From: CATOSP01 sp965205385
Lineage (GTDB): Bacteria > Chloroflexota > Dehalococcoidia > Lucifugimonadales > UBA3495
Direction of reading: 5' to 3'
Length of the DNA stretch: 64,000 nucleotides
Assembly: GCA_965205385.1 (NCBI GenBank)
Contig: CBDBGS010000008.1
Location: 1,054,001-1,118,000, forward strand
The notes under the pieces are model-generated. The model was given only the letters and a program-made list of their open reading frames with translations, made no database searches and was not told the origin of the DNA. Position 1 is the first letter of the stretch. Every line of letters starts with the position of its first letter. Positions 1 to 9,041 of the stretch are shown here, piece by piece. The position numbers were made by a program, and so were the translations under genes.

Positions 1-800
1 ACCTCCACTCCCGAGTCGACCAGGTAACAGGTGGAGCCGAGGCTGCGGGCCATCCTGTCCATGTCATAGCCATCGCCACCGGAGAAGGCGTGGATGAACC
101 CGAACCGGCCTTCCAAGGCGTCGACGCTGGCAGTAAATCCGGCCTTGACCATCTTGGCCGCCGTGACCCCGGTGCGGCATGCGGCCCCCGCGTGGAACGG
201 TTTTGTCATGGTGCCGAAGTTCTGACGCAACCCGGAAGCCTGGGACGCGGCCAGGGAGATGGCCATCGCCGTCTGGCGGTGGTCCAGTCCGACGATACGG
301 GAAGCGGCCACCGCCGCCCCCAAAGCGCCCAGGGGCCCGGTGGGGTGCCATCCCAGTTCGTCGCCGTAGGCCACGCTCATTCCCTCGCCGATGCAGCACG
401 AGACTTCAAACCCCAGGATATACGCCAAAAGCAGGTCACGCCCCGAAGCGCCCATCTCTTCGGCCAGGGCCATAGCGCCTGGAAGAAGCACGGCGGTCGG
501 GTGACCTTTGATCGCCCGTGTGATGTCATCGTAGTCCAAGGCGTGGGCCATTGCCCCGTTTATGAGTGACGCGTCGGCGGAGGATGTCTTGAAGCCGCGG
601 CCAATTACGCTGGCGACCCCTTGGCCGCTGGCGGGTCTGACGAAGTCTTCCAGTATCTCCGCCAGTGGTTCGTCGTGGCCGGCCAGCATACAACCCAGGC
701 AGTCGATAATCGCGCCCTTTGCCGCATGGACTCCATCGGGTGGGAAGTCCTCCAGGCCGGAGTTTACAACGTACTCGGCGATCTGTTCGGTGAGGCCCAT
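1..800 (-). CDS. MmgE/PrpD family protein, partial (C-terminus outside window)
   Basis: The reverse strand reads open from an ATG at 800 to the window edge, giving about 266 residues. The N-terminus MGLTEQIAEYVV, the stretch HALDYDD and the following KGHPTAVLLPGAMALAEEMG match the all-helical N-terminal domain of the MmgE/PrpD family (2-methylcitrate dehydratase, cis-aconitate decarboxylase, iminodisuccinate epimerase). An AAAGGAG ribosome-binding site lies about 7 nt before the ATG. The gene is divergent from a CaiB/BaiF pair, which suggests a role in di- or tricarboxylate breakdown. The exact substrate cannot be told from this part, because MmgE/PrpD members act on several acids. Confidence 0.85.
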   Translation of the reverse strand, partial: MGLTEQIAEYVVNSGLEDFPPDGVHAAKGAIIDCLGCMLAGHDEPLAEILEDFVRPASGQGVASVIGRGFKTSSADASLINGAMAHALDYDDITRAIKGHPTAVLLPGAMALAEEMGASGRDLLLAYILGFEVSCCIGEGMSVAYGDELGWHPTGPLGALGAAVAASRIVGLDHRQTAMAISLAASQASGLRQNFGTMTKPFHAGAACRTGVTAAKMVKAGFTASVDALEGRFGFIHAFSGGDGYDMDRMARSLGSTCYLVDSGVE

Positions 801-954
801 TTGCGGTCTCCTTTGAGGTGGCTTGGGAGGTTACTTGGGAACTGGCTTAGGCTATCAGCGGATAGCCAGCGTTTCCTGTTGCCACTAGAATACTACACGG
901 TTGGGGAGTGGCGTCACACCCATCGTCCAGATTCCGTTCAGGAGGCCAAGCCGC

Positions 955-2169
955 GTGCTGACCGGGGCTCTCAACGGTGTACGAGTCGTGGAATGGGGCG
1001 ATTTCATCTCAGCTCCGTTCTGCGGGAAAGTGTTGGCGGAGCTGGGAGCCGATGTGATCAAGGTCGAACCTCCTTCGTTAGGCGATAGCAGCCGGCGCAG
1101 TGGGCCTTTCCCGGATAACCTGCCGGACCCGGAGCGCAGCGGGCTTTTCCTGGTGAATAACATCAACAAGAGGAGCGTTAGCCTCGATCTGGAGACATTC
1201 ACGGGCCGGGAATTGTTCGGCAGTTTGCTCGAGTCCGCAGACGTGTTTCTGGAAAACCAACCGCCTGAATTGCCGGGGAAATTGGGGCTGGACTACGAGG
1301 GGCTGAAGTGGAGATTCCCCAGGCTGATTGTCACTTCGATTTCCCCCTATGGACGGAGCGGGCCTTACAGTGGATTCAAAGGCGGGGACCTGACTAACAA
1401 TGCTCTCGGCGGTCTCAGTTTCGGCACCGGCCACCCCGACCGGGAGCCATTAACCACGCCTCTCCACCAGCTAAGCTACCTTGCCGCCGTGGGAGCGGGG
1501 TTTGCCACGGTGGTTGCCGTACTGGCGAGGGATACGACGGGCCGGGGGCAATTGGTGGACGTGTCGGAGGCGCAGATTGGGGCGGTGTTGCTCAGCGGCT
1601 ACCATTTGCCGACCTACATATACCGGGGTGTCGCGGGTTGGCGTTCCGGCAACCGGATGAGGCTGGGTCTATTTCCCAACTGCGTGTTGCCGTGTAAGGA
1701 CGGCTATGTTTGCATCGACGCCCCACAGCTAGAGCAGTACCGGCGGTTTCTGGGGTTACTGGGCGATCAGGCTTGGACTGAAGTTCCCCGATACCGGAAC
1801 CGCAGGGCGATGAGCGATGAGTATCCCGAAGAGGCCGAAGCTCTGATTATCCCTTGGTTCATGCAGCACACTAAGGATGAAATTCTCAAGATTTGCATGG
1901 AACACCGGGTGCCGTGCGTCCCGGTCAGGACCATTGATGAGGTATTGGAGGACTCGCAGCTCAACTCGCGGGATTTCTTCCAGGAGTTGCGGCATCCAGA
2001 GGCTGAGGTCTTTCGGTATCCCGGCGCGCCCTACAGGATGGAAGGCACTCCCTGCCGTTACGTCCGCCCCGCGCCTACGCTCGGCCAACACAATGAAGAG
2101 GTACTGTGCGGCGAACTTGGGGTAGAACCCGGGCGGTTGGCCGGGATGTTCCGCGCCGGGGTGTTGTAA
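955..2169 (+). CDS. CaiB/BaiF family CoA-transferase (subunit 1 of a tandem pair)
   Basis: A class III CoA-transferase of 404 residues. The N-terminal GVRVVEWGDFISAPFCGKVLAELGADVIKVE stretch (interrupted here only for length: it opens with GVRVVEWG and closes with GADVIKVE) and the later TGRGQLVDVSEAQ are family hallmarks. I chose the GTG at 955 because AGGAGG at 940-945 sits 9 nt before it; an upstream TTG at 901 has no such site. These enzymes move CoA between carboxylic acids through an aspartyl-CoA thioester. At the position of that aspartate (18 residues before the R of LARDTTGRGQ) this protein has Ser, so it may be the non-catalytic partner of the next gene, which retains Asp. It overlaps that gene by one base. 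Confidence 0.9.
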   Translation: MLTGALNGVRVVEWGDFISAPFCGKVLAELGADVIKVEPPSLGDSSRRSGPFPDNLPDPERSGLFLVNNINKRSVSLDLETFTGRELFGSLLESADVFLENQPPELPGKLGLDYEGLKWRFPRLIVTSISPYGRSGPYSGFKGGDLTNNALGGLSFGTGHPDREPLTTPLHQLSYLAAVGAGFATVVAVLARDTTGRGQLVDVSEAQIGAVLLSGYHLPTYIYRGVAGWRSGNRMRLGLFPNCVLPCKDGYVCIDAPQLEQYRRFLGLLGDQAWTEVPRYRNRRAMSDEYPEEAEALIIPWFMQHTKDEILKICMEHRVPCVPVRTIDEVLEDSQLNSRDFFQELRHPEAEVFRYPGAPYRMEGTPCRYVRPAPTLGQHNEEVLCGELGVEPGRLAGMFRAGVL

Positions 2170-3428
2170 TGGTGTCGGCGCCGGGTTCCCAGAGACAGCC
2201 TCTATGGAATTACCGAGTCATCGACCTGGGTTCGGCGTGGGCCGGTCCCATGGCTACCCAGTTGTTGGCGGACTTGGGCGCCCAGGTGATCAAGGTGGAG
2301 AGCCGGCAGCGGATGGACGGTCTGCGGCTGGGAAGGCCGATGGTTGGGGAGGACATCGCGGGCGGCGACCAAGGCTTATGGCCTGAGCTGCAGCCCCTAT
2401 TCCATGGGCTCAACCGGAACAAATGCAGCGTCACGTTGAATCTGAAGACCGGTGAAGGGGTCGGATTATTGAAGGAGCTTGCCGGGCGAAGCGATGTGGT
2501 CCTCAGCAACTACTCCCCCGGCGTCTTGGAGCGAATGGGCATTGACTACCAATCGCTGCGGCGCGCCCGCCCGGATATCATCCAGGTGTCCATGCCTTCG
2601 GTGGGAGAGAGCGGTCCCATGAGGGACATCCTGGCGTACGCCCCGATTATCCAAGCACTTTCCGGTTTCATGAGTCTGGTGGGCTACGACGATGAATCTC
2701 CGTTGGTGGGCGAATTGCAAGCGCCTTGGAGCGACACGGTAGCTTCGGTCCATGCCGCCCTAGCCATAGTGGCCGCACTCCGGCATCGCAACCTTACCGG
2801 CGAAGGTCAAAAGATCGAGGTAGCCCAGTTGGAGGCCAGCGTTTCGATGCTGGGGGAACCCTTGCTGGAATACCAGATGACCGGGAACGTCGCCCGGCCA
2901 GTGGGCAACTTCGACCGCCGGTCCGCCCCAAATGGAAACTACCCGTGCGCGGGTGACGACGAGTGGATGGCGGTCTCCGTGGATACCGATGAGGAGTGGA
3001 ACGGTCTCTGTAGAGCTATGGGTAACCCTGCCTGGAGCCAGGGAGTCGAATTCGAGGACAAGCTAGGCCGTGTTAGGAATTTCAGGGCGCTGGACAGGCG
3101 TCTCGCCTCATGGACGAGGCAATATTCGGCGGAGGACGCGGCCCGACTCCTGCAGCGCCACGGCGTGGCCGCCATGCCTGTGATGAACATCGAGGACCAA
3201 TTCAGGGACCCGCATCTGAGAGATCGAGGAGCCTACTCGGAGGTGGAGCATCCCCATGTCGGAACAGAGTGGGTCTACGGCACTTCCTGGTTGCTAAGTG
3301 ACACCCCGGCAAACGTCCGAACCTCCGCACCGCTTCTGGGAGAGCACAACGGCTATGTCTTTGAGCAGCTTCTCGGTCTTTCGCCTGAGGACATGAACAG
3401 GTTGGTCGCCCAGGAAGTCATATACTAG
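2169..3428 (+). CDS. CaiB/BaiF family CoA-transferase (subunit 2 of a tandem pair)
   Basis: A class III CoA-transferase of 419 residues. YRVIDLGSAWAGPMATQLL, GAQVIKVE and LTGEGQKIEVAQLEAS are diagnostic. The ATG at 2169 shares its A with the TAA stop of the preceding gene, so the two are probably translationally coupled. The presumed catalytic aspartate is kept (WSDTVASVHAALAIVAAL, 18 residues before the R of HRNLTGEGQ). Heteromeric class III transferases built from two paralogues are known, for example succinyl-CoA:malate CoA-transferase SmtAB of Chloroflexus, so the pair may act as one enzyme. The substrate is not readable from the sequence. Confidence 0.9.
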   Translation: MVSAPGSQRQPLWNYRVIDLGSAWAGPMATQLLADLGAQVIKVESRQRMDGLRLGRPMVGEDIAGGDQGLWPELQPLFHGLNRNKCSVTLNLKTGEGVGLLKELAGRSDVVLSNYSPGVLERMGIDYQSLRRARPDIIQVSMPSVGESGPMRDILAYAPIIQALSGFMSLVGYDDESPLVGELQAPWSDTVASVHAALAIVAALRHRNLTGEGQKIEVAQLEASVSMLGEPLLEYQMTGNVARPVGNFDRRSAPNGNYPCAGDDEWMAVSVDTDEEWNGLCRAMGNPAWSQGVEFEDKLGRVRNFRALDRRLASWTRQYSAEDAARLLQRHGVAAMPVMNIEDQFRDPHLRDRGAYSEVEHPHVGTEWVYGTSWLLSDTPANVRTSAPLLGEHNGYVFEQLLGLSPEDMNRLVAQEVIY

Positions 3429-3601
3429 TTCGTTGCTCCTGAGAATCCGCCTTCGGTACTCCAGGTCCTTCGGCCAGATACCGTAGCTCCTCCAGACCGG
3501 CTGGCGGCGTTCTGTACACTCCATTTGTGTTACTCTGTCCAAACTGGTCGATTCTCGCTACTGGTCCACTGCCTTGTTCACACTTTCACCCTTGAACTGC
3601 C

Positions 3602-4990
3602 GTGATTAACGTATTCGCCAAAGGTCTGCTCCGACGTCCCGCCAGGGTTTTCTACGGCTGGTGGATAGTCGTGATCAGCATGCTTGCCGACGCGCTGAAA
3701 CACGGCACGTTCAACCGTGGCTTCACTCTCTACGTGCTGCCTCTCCGCGGGGAGTTGGGGATAGGGCTTGCCTTCATATCGTTCGCCGACATGCTCGGAC
3801 GGCTCGAGGGTGGTCTGCTGGGTCCCATATCCGGCTACCTCACCGACCGGTTTGGACCGCGACTCATGATGGCCTTCGGAGGGCTCACTTCGGGTCTCGG
3901 ATTTATACTCCTCGCGTCCACCCACAGCTATCTGAGCTTCGTTCTGGTCTTCGTCGGACTGATCTCCGTAGGAATGCGCAGCGGATACAACAATGCTTCG
4001 GTCCCGGCATTGAATCAGTGGTTCCGCAGGCGGAGAGCCCTGGCGATGTCTGTTGCATCGGTTGGAAACGGTCTGGGAGGATTCCTGATTGCCCCGGTCG
4101 TGGGATTGTTAGTGGTGTCAGCGGGGTGGCGGGAGGCCGCCGTAGTTTCCGGCGTAGCGATAATCGTGGTCGTGATCCCACTCTCGATGTTGGTCCGCCG
4201 CTCTCCCGAAACGATGGGACTCAGGCCCGACGGGGACTCCCTTGACGTTCCGTTGCCCGGCCGGCACGGGGTCCGACCGGCGTCAGGCGCCATTGTTCCG
4301 GGTACTTCACCGGTCCGGAGACGGGCGGGGTCAGACCAGGCCGATCCAGACTTTACGACCCGGGAGGCCATGCGCAGTTTGTCCTACTGGCTGCTGGTCT
4401 GGGCGGTTGGGCTCCGGAATTCGGTCCACTCCGGGATGTCTTTCTTGTTGGCTCCGGTGATGGTGTGGTTCCTTCAAGGCGCAGGCCGCACTGAGCAAGA
4501 GAGCTTGCCCATAGCGGCCTTCCTGGTGGGAGGACTGTCTCTGGGGAGTATGGCCTTCAACCCGCTTGTCGGATGGCTTGGGGATACTTGGTCCAAGTTG
4601 AAGCTAAGCTCGGTGGCCATGGCGGCGGGGGCAGCATCCTTGATTGTGCTCCTGGACCAAAACGGCCACATGTGGAGACTAGTGGTTTTCGTCGCCCTCC
4701 TCGCATTCGCCGAGAGCGCAAACCCGCTGGCGTGGGCTATCATGGGCGACTTCTTCGGGCGCAGGAGCTATGCTACTCTCCGCGGTTGGCAGCATCTTCC
4801 CGACCAACTGATGTCCATGAGTACCCCCGTGTGGATGGGGCTTATAGTCGACCGCACCGGCAGCTACTTCTGGGCCCTTATCCCGTTGGTGGGGATATAT
4901 GCGCTCGCCGCCGTGTGCTATTGGACGATTCCCCGACCCCGCCCACCTCCCCGGACGCGCATCAGCCAAACCCCCGTTGTTCGCAGCTAA
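3602..4990 (+). CDS. MFS transporter, probable organic-acid carrier
   Basis: An integral membrane protein of 462 residues with about 12 hydrophobic segments. The N-terminal FYGWWIVVISMLADALKHG resembles MFS subfamilies of the oxalate/formate antiporter and monocarboxylate type. GYLTDRFGPRLMMAFGG is the A-like loop motif after helix 2, and a long hydrophilic central loop (about residues 205-255) separates the two halves. The start is GTG at 3602, with no strong ribosome-binding site in front. Its place between the CoA-transferase pair and a hydratase suggests import of the carboxylic acid that those enzymes use; this is inferred from context only. Confidence 0.85.
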   Translation: MINVFAKGLLRRPARVFYGWWIVVISMLADALKHGTFNRGFTLYVLPLRGELGIGLAFISFADMLGRLEGGLLGPISGYLTDRFGPRLMMAFGGLTSGLGFILLASTHSYLSFVLVFVGLISVGMRSGYNNASVPALNQWFRRRRALAMSVASVGNGLGGFLIAPVVGLLVVSAGWREAAVVSGVAIIVVVIPLSMLVRRSPETMGLRPDGDSLDVPLPGRHGVRPASGAIVPGTSPVRRRAGSDQADPDFTTREAMRSLSYWLLVWAVGLRNSVHSGMSFLLAPVMVWFLQGAGRTEQESLPIAAFLVGGLSLGSMAFNPLVGWLGDTWSKLKLSSVAMAAGAASLIVLLDQNGHMWRLVVFVALLAFAESANPLAWAIMGDFFGRRSYATLRGWQHLPDQLMSMSTPVWMGLIVDRTGSYFWALIPLVGIYALAAVCYWTIPRPRPPPRTRISQTPVVRS

Positions 4991-5058
4991 GATAGGCTTT
5001 CTTGCCCCTAGTGGTTTACAATTTTTCGAAAATATGAGGTCGCCGCAGGAGGGTCCCA

Positions 5059-6183
5059 ATGGTCTTAGAGTCGGGAAGGATTACCGAAGAGGGGTTGCAA
5101 CGCCTTAGAGAACGGCTCGGCACATTCAACCGGCCCAGGCAATACGGCGTCGGTCTCTTCAACGAAGAAGCCTCCCGCAGCGCGATACGCCACTTCTGTC
5201 AGGGCATTGGCGACATCAACCTGCTCTATTGGGATATGAGCTATGCCCAGTCCACCAAGTTTGGGACCATCGTAGCCCCTCCCTGCTTCCTCTACAGCGT
5301 CTACTGGTGCTCCGGGCGCACGGGCGGACTTCCAGGTGTCCATGGTTTCCACGCCGGAAACGATTGGGAGTTTTACCGTCCCATCTACCTGGATGACAAG
5401 ATATCCGTGCAGGAGCAGTTCACGGGATTGGAAGAGAAGGAAAGCCAGTTTGCGGGGCATATCCTCATTCAGTCCAGCGTCACCCATTACTACAACCAGC
5501 GAGGGGAGGCCATAGCTAAAACCAGGGGCTGGCAGATCAGGGCGGAGCGGAGCGCGGCCAGGGAACGCCAGAAGTACACCTTCGAGCCGTACCAATACAC
5601 GGAAGAAGAGCTTCGGACGATTCAGGATGCAGTGATGGCCGAAGAGGTCCGGGGCAACAATCCCCGCTGGTGGGAAGACGTGCAGGTTGGGGATGAAATC
5701 CGGCCCGTGGTCAAGGGGCCCATGAGCCACGGTGACATCACGGCTTTCGTGGCCGGATGCATCGGCGGCATCTCCCACGGGATTCAACTCAGGGAGATGC
5801 TGCGGCATCCTTCCTGGGGTTTCACCGACCCTACGACGGGCGCGCAAGAAGCGATAATCCGGGTCCATGACATCCAGGAGGCCGCCGAAAGCGCGGGACT
5901 GCCCGGCGCTTACGATTATGGCTGTCAGCGATGCTGCTGGATGGGTCACCTGTTGACTAACTGGATGGGAGACGACGGATTCCTAAAGAACATGTACGTG
6001 GAGTTGCGCCGGTTCAACGTGGTGGGGGACACGACCTGGTGCAAGGGGAAAGTGACCGCCAAAAGGCAAGAGAACGGCGAGTCTCTGGTTGACCTGGAAA
6101 TATGGGGAGAGAATCAGCGGCAAGAGATGACCACCAAGGGCACGGCGACGGTCCGGTTGCCGTCGAAACAGCGGCTCGCCTAG
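5059..6183 (+). CDS. MaoC-like double-hotdog acyl-CoA hydratase/dehydratase
   Basis: A 374-residue protein with two hotdog-like halves. The N-terminal half (about 20-170) has the FAS1-like/MaoC N-domain signature, with FCQGIGDINLLYWD, GTIVAPPCFLYS and DWEFYRPIYLDDKI. The second half starts near WWEDVQVGDEIRPVVKGPMSHGDITAFVAG. GGAGG lies 8 nt before the ATG. Such proteins hydrate enoyl-CoA thioesters; mesaconyl-CoA hydratase of Chloroflexus belongs to the MaoC family. Coupled with the upstream CoA-transferases and transporter, it plausibly hydrates an unsaturated acyl-CoA made from an imported acid. The substrate is unknown. Confidence 0.85.
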   Translation: MVLESGRITEEGLQRLRERLGTFNRPRQYGVGLFNEEASRSAIRHFCQGIGDINLLYWDMSYAQSTKFGTIVAPPCFLYSVYWCSGRTGGLPGVHGFHAGNDWEFYRPIYLDDKISVQEQFTGLEEKESQFAGHILIQSSVTHYYNQRGEAIAKTRGWQIRAERSAARERQKYTFEPYQYTEEELRTIQDAVMAEEVRGNNPRWWEDVQVGDEIRPVVKGPMSHGDITAFVAGCIGGISHGIQLREMLRHPSWGFTDPTTGAQEAIIRVHDIQEAAESAGLPGAYDYGCQRCCWMGHLLTNWMGDDGFLKNMYVELRRFNVVGDTTWCKGKVTAKRQENGESLVDLEIWGENQRQEMTTKGTATVRLPSKQRLA

Positions 6184-6243
6184 TCGCGCTTCAGCCGCGA
6201 TAGACACTGGATTTCTAGTTGGGCAGTAAACGGAGGAAACGAG

Positions 6244-6800
6244 ATGGTCCGGCCCAATCCAAGGGTCAGGTTTACAGTCGATGACTACATGTCTACTCCA
6301 GAAGGCACCCGATATCAACTGCTGGACGGGGAGATGATCTTGGCTCCTTGGCCTACGGGACGACATCAAAAGATATTGCTGGAACTATCGATAGTCCTTC
6401 ACTCGTTCATAACCGGGAGGGCTTTGGGGGACCTTTGGACCTCGCCATTCGACGTGGTATTTGAAGGTCAAGATGTCGCTCAGCCAGATATTCTATTCGT
6501 TTCCAACGAGCGGGCTGACATCGTCACGCCAGAAAATGTACAAGGCGCTCCGGACTTATGTGTGGAAGTTACTTCTCCTTCCACTGCCCAATACGACCGG
6601 GGCTATAAATTGGCGCTGTACGGCAGGCACGGGGTCCGTGAATATTGGATAGTGGACCCGGCGACGGACACGGTGGAAATCTACATACAAAGTCCGGCCG
6701 GGCTAGTATTGGAGGTCAGCTATTCCAGGGGGATTCCTTGACTTCTCCCTTGTTGGAAGGTCTGGCCATAGATTTGGAGCGGGTCTTTTCAGTGCATTAG
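6244..6800 (+). pseudogene. Uma2-family PD-(D/E)XK nuclease, frameshifted near the C-terminus
   Basis: The first frame gives 165 residues with the Uma2 (DUF820) fold: LLDGEMI, QPDILFV (D82), LCVEVTSPST (E108) and GYKLALYGRHGVREYWIVDP (K122), i.e. the PD-(D/E)XK acidic residues and lysine. It stops at TGA 6739-6741. The other frame continues directly as LTSPLLEGLAIDLERVF up to TAG 6798-6800, which is the normal Uma2 C-terminus. Adding one G to the G5 run at 6728-6732 would restore an open frame reading SRGDSLTSPLLEGL. The lesion is therefore a single-base deletion, either real or a sequencing error in a homopolymer. The upstream GGAGG ribosome-binding site is intact. Confidence 0.85.
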
Positions 6801-6860
6801 AGGCCGTAGGTCCGCTTCGCGCTTAGGTCACTCATCGCCCCGACCGCAGGGGCTCCATAC

Positions 6861-8042
6861 CTACCCGAACCTCTCAATCGCCCTTGCCATGCCGTCCATC
6901 GCTCCTTCAAGGACCGAGTCTTCCAAGCAGTAAGAGATGCGGAAATGGCCGGGCGTCCCAAACCCCCGGCCTGGCACCGTTAGCACGTTACTCTCCTGTA
7001 GGGCGCCGACGAAGGCCAGGTCATCACCTCCGGGCGCCTTGGGAAACAGGTAGAACGCGCCCTGGGGCTTAATCAGATCGTAGCCCATTTCGGTTAGCTG
7101 GGAATAGAGGAAGTCCCGCTTTCGCTGGTAGTCCGCGACATCCACGGTGACCCCCTGCAGGGCGCGCACTACATGTTGCATCAATGCCGGTGCGTTTACG
7201 AACCCGAGTGTGCGATTGCAGAAAGCCAGTCCGTCGGCCAACTCCTGGCGATGTGGATAAGACGGGCTGATCGCCGCGTAACCAATGCGTTCTCCGGGCA
7301 GCGCCAGGTCCTTGGCGTGGGAGTTGACGACGATTGTGTTTTCGTAGTGGGGGAACACCTGAGGGTAGGTCTGACCATCGTAGATGATACGGCGGTAGGG
7401 TTCGTCGCTAATCAAGAAGATCTCCACGCCCAGTTCCCTTTGTCTTCGGTCCAGAAGGTCACCTAGCTGCTGAAGGGTTTCGGCGGAGTAGATGACTCCG
7501 GACGGGTTGTTGGGGGAATTGACTATCAGAGCGCGGGTCCTTGTGTTGATGGCCGCTTCTATCGCTTCCAGGTCCGGCTGGAAGTCTTCCTTTGTAGAGA
7601 CCACCACGGCTTCTCCAGCGTGATTGTCCACATAGTAGCCGTATTCAACGAAGTAGGGGGCGAGGACGATTACCTGGTCTCCGGGGTTGAGGATGGTCTT
7701 CAGGGTCACGTTGATGGCCGCGGCTGCGCCGCATGTCATTAGGATGTCCCCGGCGCTGAAGGTAAGGCCGGTCTCCGCCGTCAGATTGTCGGCAACGGCT
7801 TGGCGGGTCTCGACATAGCCGTTATTGGGCATGTACCGGTGCATCCCCTTGATAGGGCTATCGGCCAAGCGGCGAATCTCCCGGTGGAACTCTTCCGGGG
7901 GTTCGACCACCGGATTGCCCAGCGACAGGTCAAATACATTCTCTTCTCCATACTGGGCCTTCAGGGCGATCCCCGCCTCGAACATTTGGCGGATCCAGCC
8001 GCCCTGTTCCATGAACCCGCGCACTTTATTCGAGACAGGCAT
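6861..8042 (-). CDS. PLP-dependent class I/II aminotransferase
   Basis: A fold-type I aminotransferase of 393 residues. Visible motifs are NSPNNPSGVIYS (substrate and PLP contacts), SDEPYRRIIYDG (Asp that binds the pyridine nitrogen), SHAKDLALPGERIGYAA with the Schiff-base lysine, and a C-terminal FRISYC with the carboxylate-binding Arg. It resembles AspC-like subgroup members that make or break aspartate, alanine or aromatic amino acids, but the exact substrate cannot be fixed. GAGGAG precedes the ATG. A promoter candidate lies at 8116-8144, so it is likely monocistronic. Confidence 0.9.
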   Translation of the reverse strand: MPVSNKVRGFMEQGGWIRQMFEAGIALKAQYGEENVFDLSLGNPVVEPPEEFHREIRRLADSPIKGMHRYMPNNGYVETRQAVADNLTAETGLTFSAGDILMTCGAAAAINVTLKTILNPGDQVIVLAPYFVEYGYYVDNHAGEAVVVSTKEDFQPDLEAIEAAINTRTRALIVNSPNNPSGVIYSAETLQQLGDLLDRRQRELGVEIFLISDEPYRRIIYDGQTYPQVFPHYENTIVVNSHAKDLALPGERIGYAAISPSYPHRQELADGLAFCNRTLGFVNAPALMQHVVRALQGVTVDVADYQRKRDFLYSQLTEMGYDLIKPQGAFYLFPKAPGGDDLAFVGALQESNVLTVPGRGFGTPGHFRISYCLEDSVLEGAMDGMARAIERFG

Positions 8043-8357
8043 TTACCACTCCTCGGGTGAAGATTGTCGGCGGGCTCCCAGTTGGCCATTGAAGTAAGTT
8101 GACCGCCGTTGCCCAATCATACTGGCTGCCCGCCAGCTTGTCGAAATCGACTTATGTGGGGTGGGCGCTGTTTTGGATTGCGCCTTTTCCAGAGGTCGAC
8201 AAGGGGGGTCGGACTCTACGTAGCGGGAAGAGCCGAGGATTTCCCTGTGTGCGACCCCGGAACCCTACCCAAAACTTCCGCCAATGGCTCCGGCAACTGC
8301 CCGTGGTAAGCGATAGCGTCGTTCCTGGTTGTGTTTTCTCAGGAGGGGAGAGGCCGG
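8043..8357. other. Intergenic region between aminotransferase start and lipB end
   Basis: A 315-bp stretch without a credible gene. Its left end holds the promoter of the minus-strand aminotransferase. The rest shows no hairpin-plus-T-run terminator for the lipB operon and no RNA gene that I can recognise. The small ORFs in it lack ribosome-binding sites and family motifs. Confidence 0.6.
8116..8144 (-). promoter_or_regulatory. Sigma70-type promoter for the aminotransferase
   Basis: On the minus strand TCGACA (8139-8144) and TATGAT (8116-8121) are separated by 17 bp, matching -35 TTGACA and -10 TATAAT at 5 of 6 positions each. Transcription would begin near 8109, about 66 nt before the ATG at 8042. 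Confidence 0.55.
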
Positions 8358-9032
8358 CTATGGGTTGGACGTTGTCTGCGCTTCAACCATTCGTAAGCCC
8401 ATACGGTTGCCGAAGTGATAAGCCATGCTGTATTGCACCATCTCCATCTCCGCCGGATGTCCGATGAGGCGGGCAATTGAGTTCACTTCCAAGTCATGGA
8501 GGCCGCATGGGACGATGTGGTCAAAATATGTGAGGTCGGTATTCACGTTCAGGGCAAGTCCGTGATAGGCGACGCCCCGGCTGATCTTCACACCAATCGA
8601 GGCTATCTTGGCGTCACCCGCCCAAACGCCGGTGATCCCCTGAATGGTGTTTCCGGCTAGATCAAAGTCGGCCAACACGTCGATGATGACCTGTTCCAAG
8701 GTCCTCACGTATTTCACCGGCCCGCCCCATTTGCGCAGGTCCACCACCGGGTAGGTAACTAGTTGCCCCGGACCGTGAAAAGTTACGAGCCCTCCCCTGT
8801 CGGTGTCGTAGACGTCGACCCCCATCGACTTCAGCTTCTCAGGGGAAACCAGGAAGTGTTCCGTCTTGCTTAGGCGGCCGCGGGTGTACACGGGCGGGTG
8901 TTCCACGAATAGAAGGGTGTTCGGGCGGACCCCCTGTCGCACATCGGCGGCGAGGGCAATCTGGAATTTACAAGCGTCCAGGTAGTCCATGGCGCCCAGG
9001 GAAATGACCTGACACTCGGGGAGCGGAGGCAT
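8358..9032 (-). CDS. lipB: Octanoyltransferase LipB
   Basis: A 224-residue enzyme that transfers octanoyl from acyl carrier protein to lipoyl domains, the first step of lipoate synthesis. Signatures are RGGLVTFHGPGQLVTYPVVD and AKIASIGVKISRGVAYHGLA followed by LNVNTDLTYFDHIVPCGL. The catalytic pair is K142 and C176. It is the last gene of the 2-oxo acid dehydrogenase operon, 9 nt after the E2 gene whose lipoyl domain is its likely substrate. No lipA (sulfur insertion) gene lies nearby. Confidence 0.96.
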   Translation of the reverse strand: MPPLPECQVISLGAMDYLDACKFQIALAADVRQGVRPNTLLFVEHPPVYTRGRLSKTEHFLVSPEKLKSMGVDVYDTDRGGLVTFHGPGQLVTYPVVDLRKWGGPVKYVRTLEQVIIDVLADFDLAGNTIQGITGVWAGDAKIASIGVKISRGVAYHGLALNVNTDLTYFDHIVPCGLHDLEVNSIARLIGHPAEMEMVQYSMAYHFGNRMGLRMVEAQTTSNP

Positions 9033-9041
9033 GTCCGAGGG

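Noticed and set aside
7252..7260. TGTGGATAA, a DnaA-box-like word
   Set aside because: A single copy inside the aminotransferase coding sequence, with no cluster nearby; chance is the simplest explanation.
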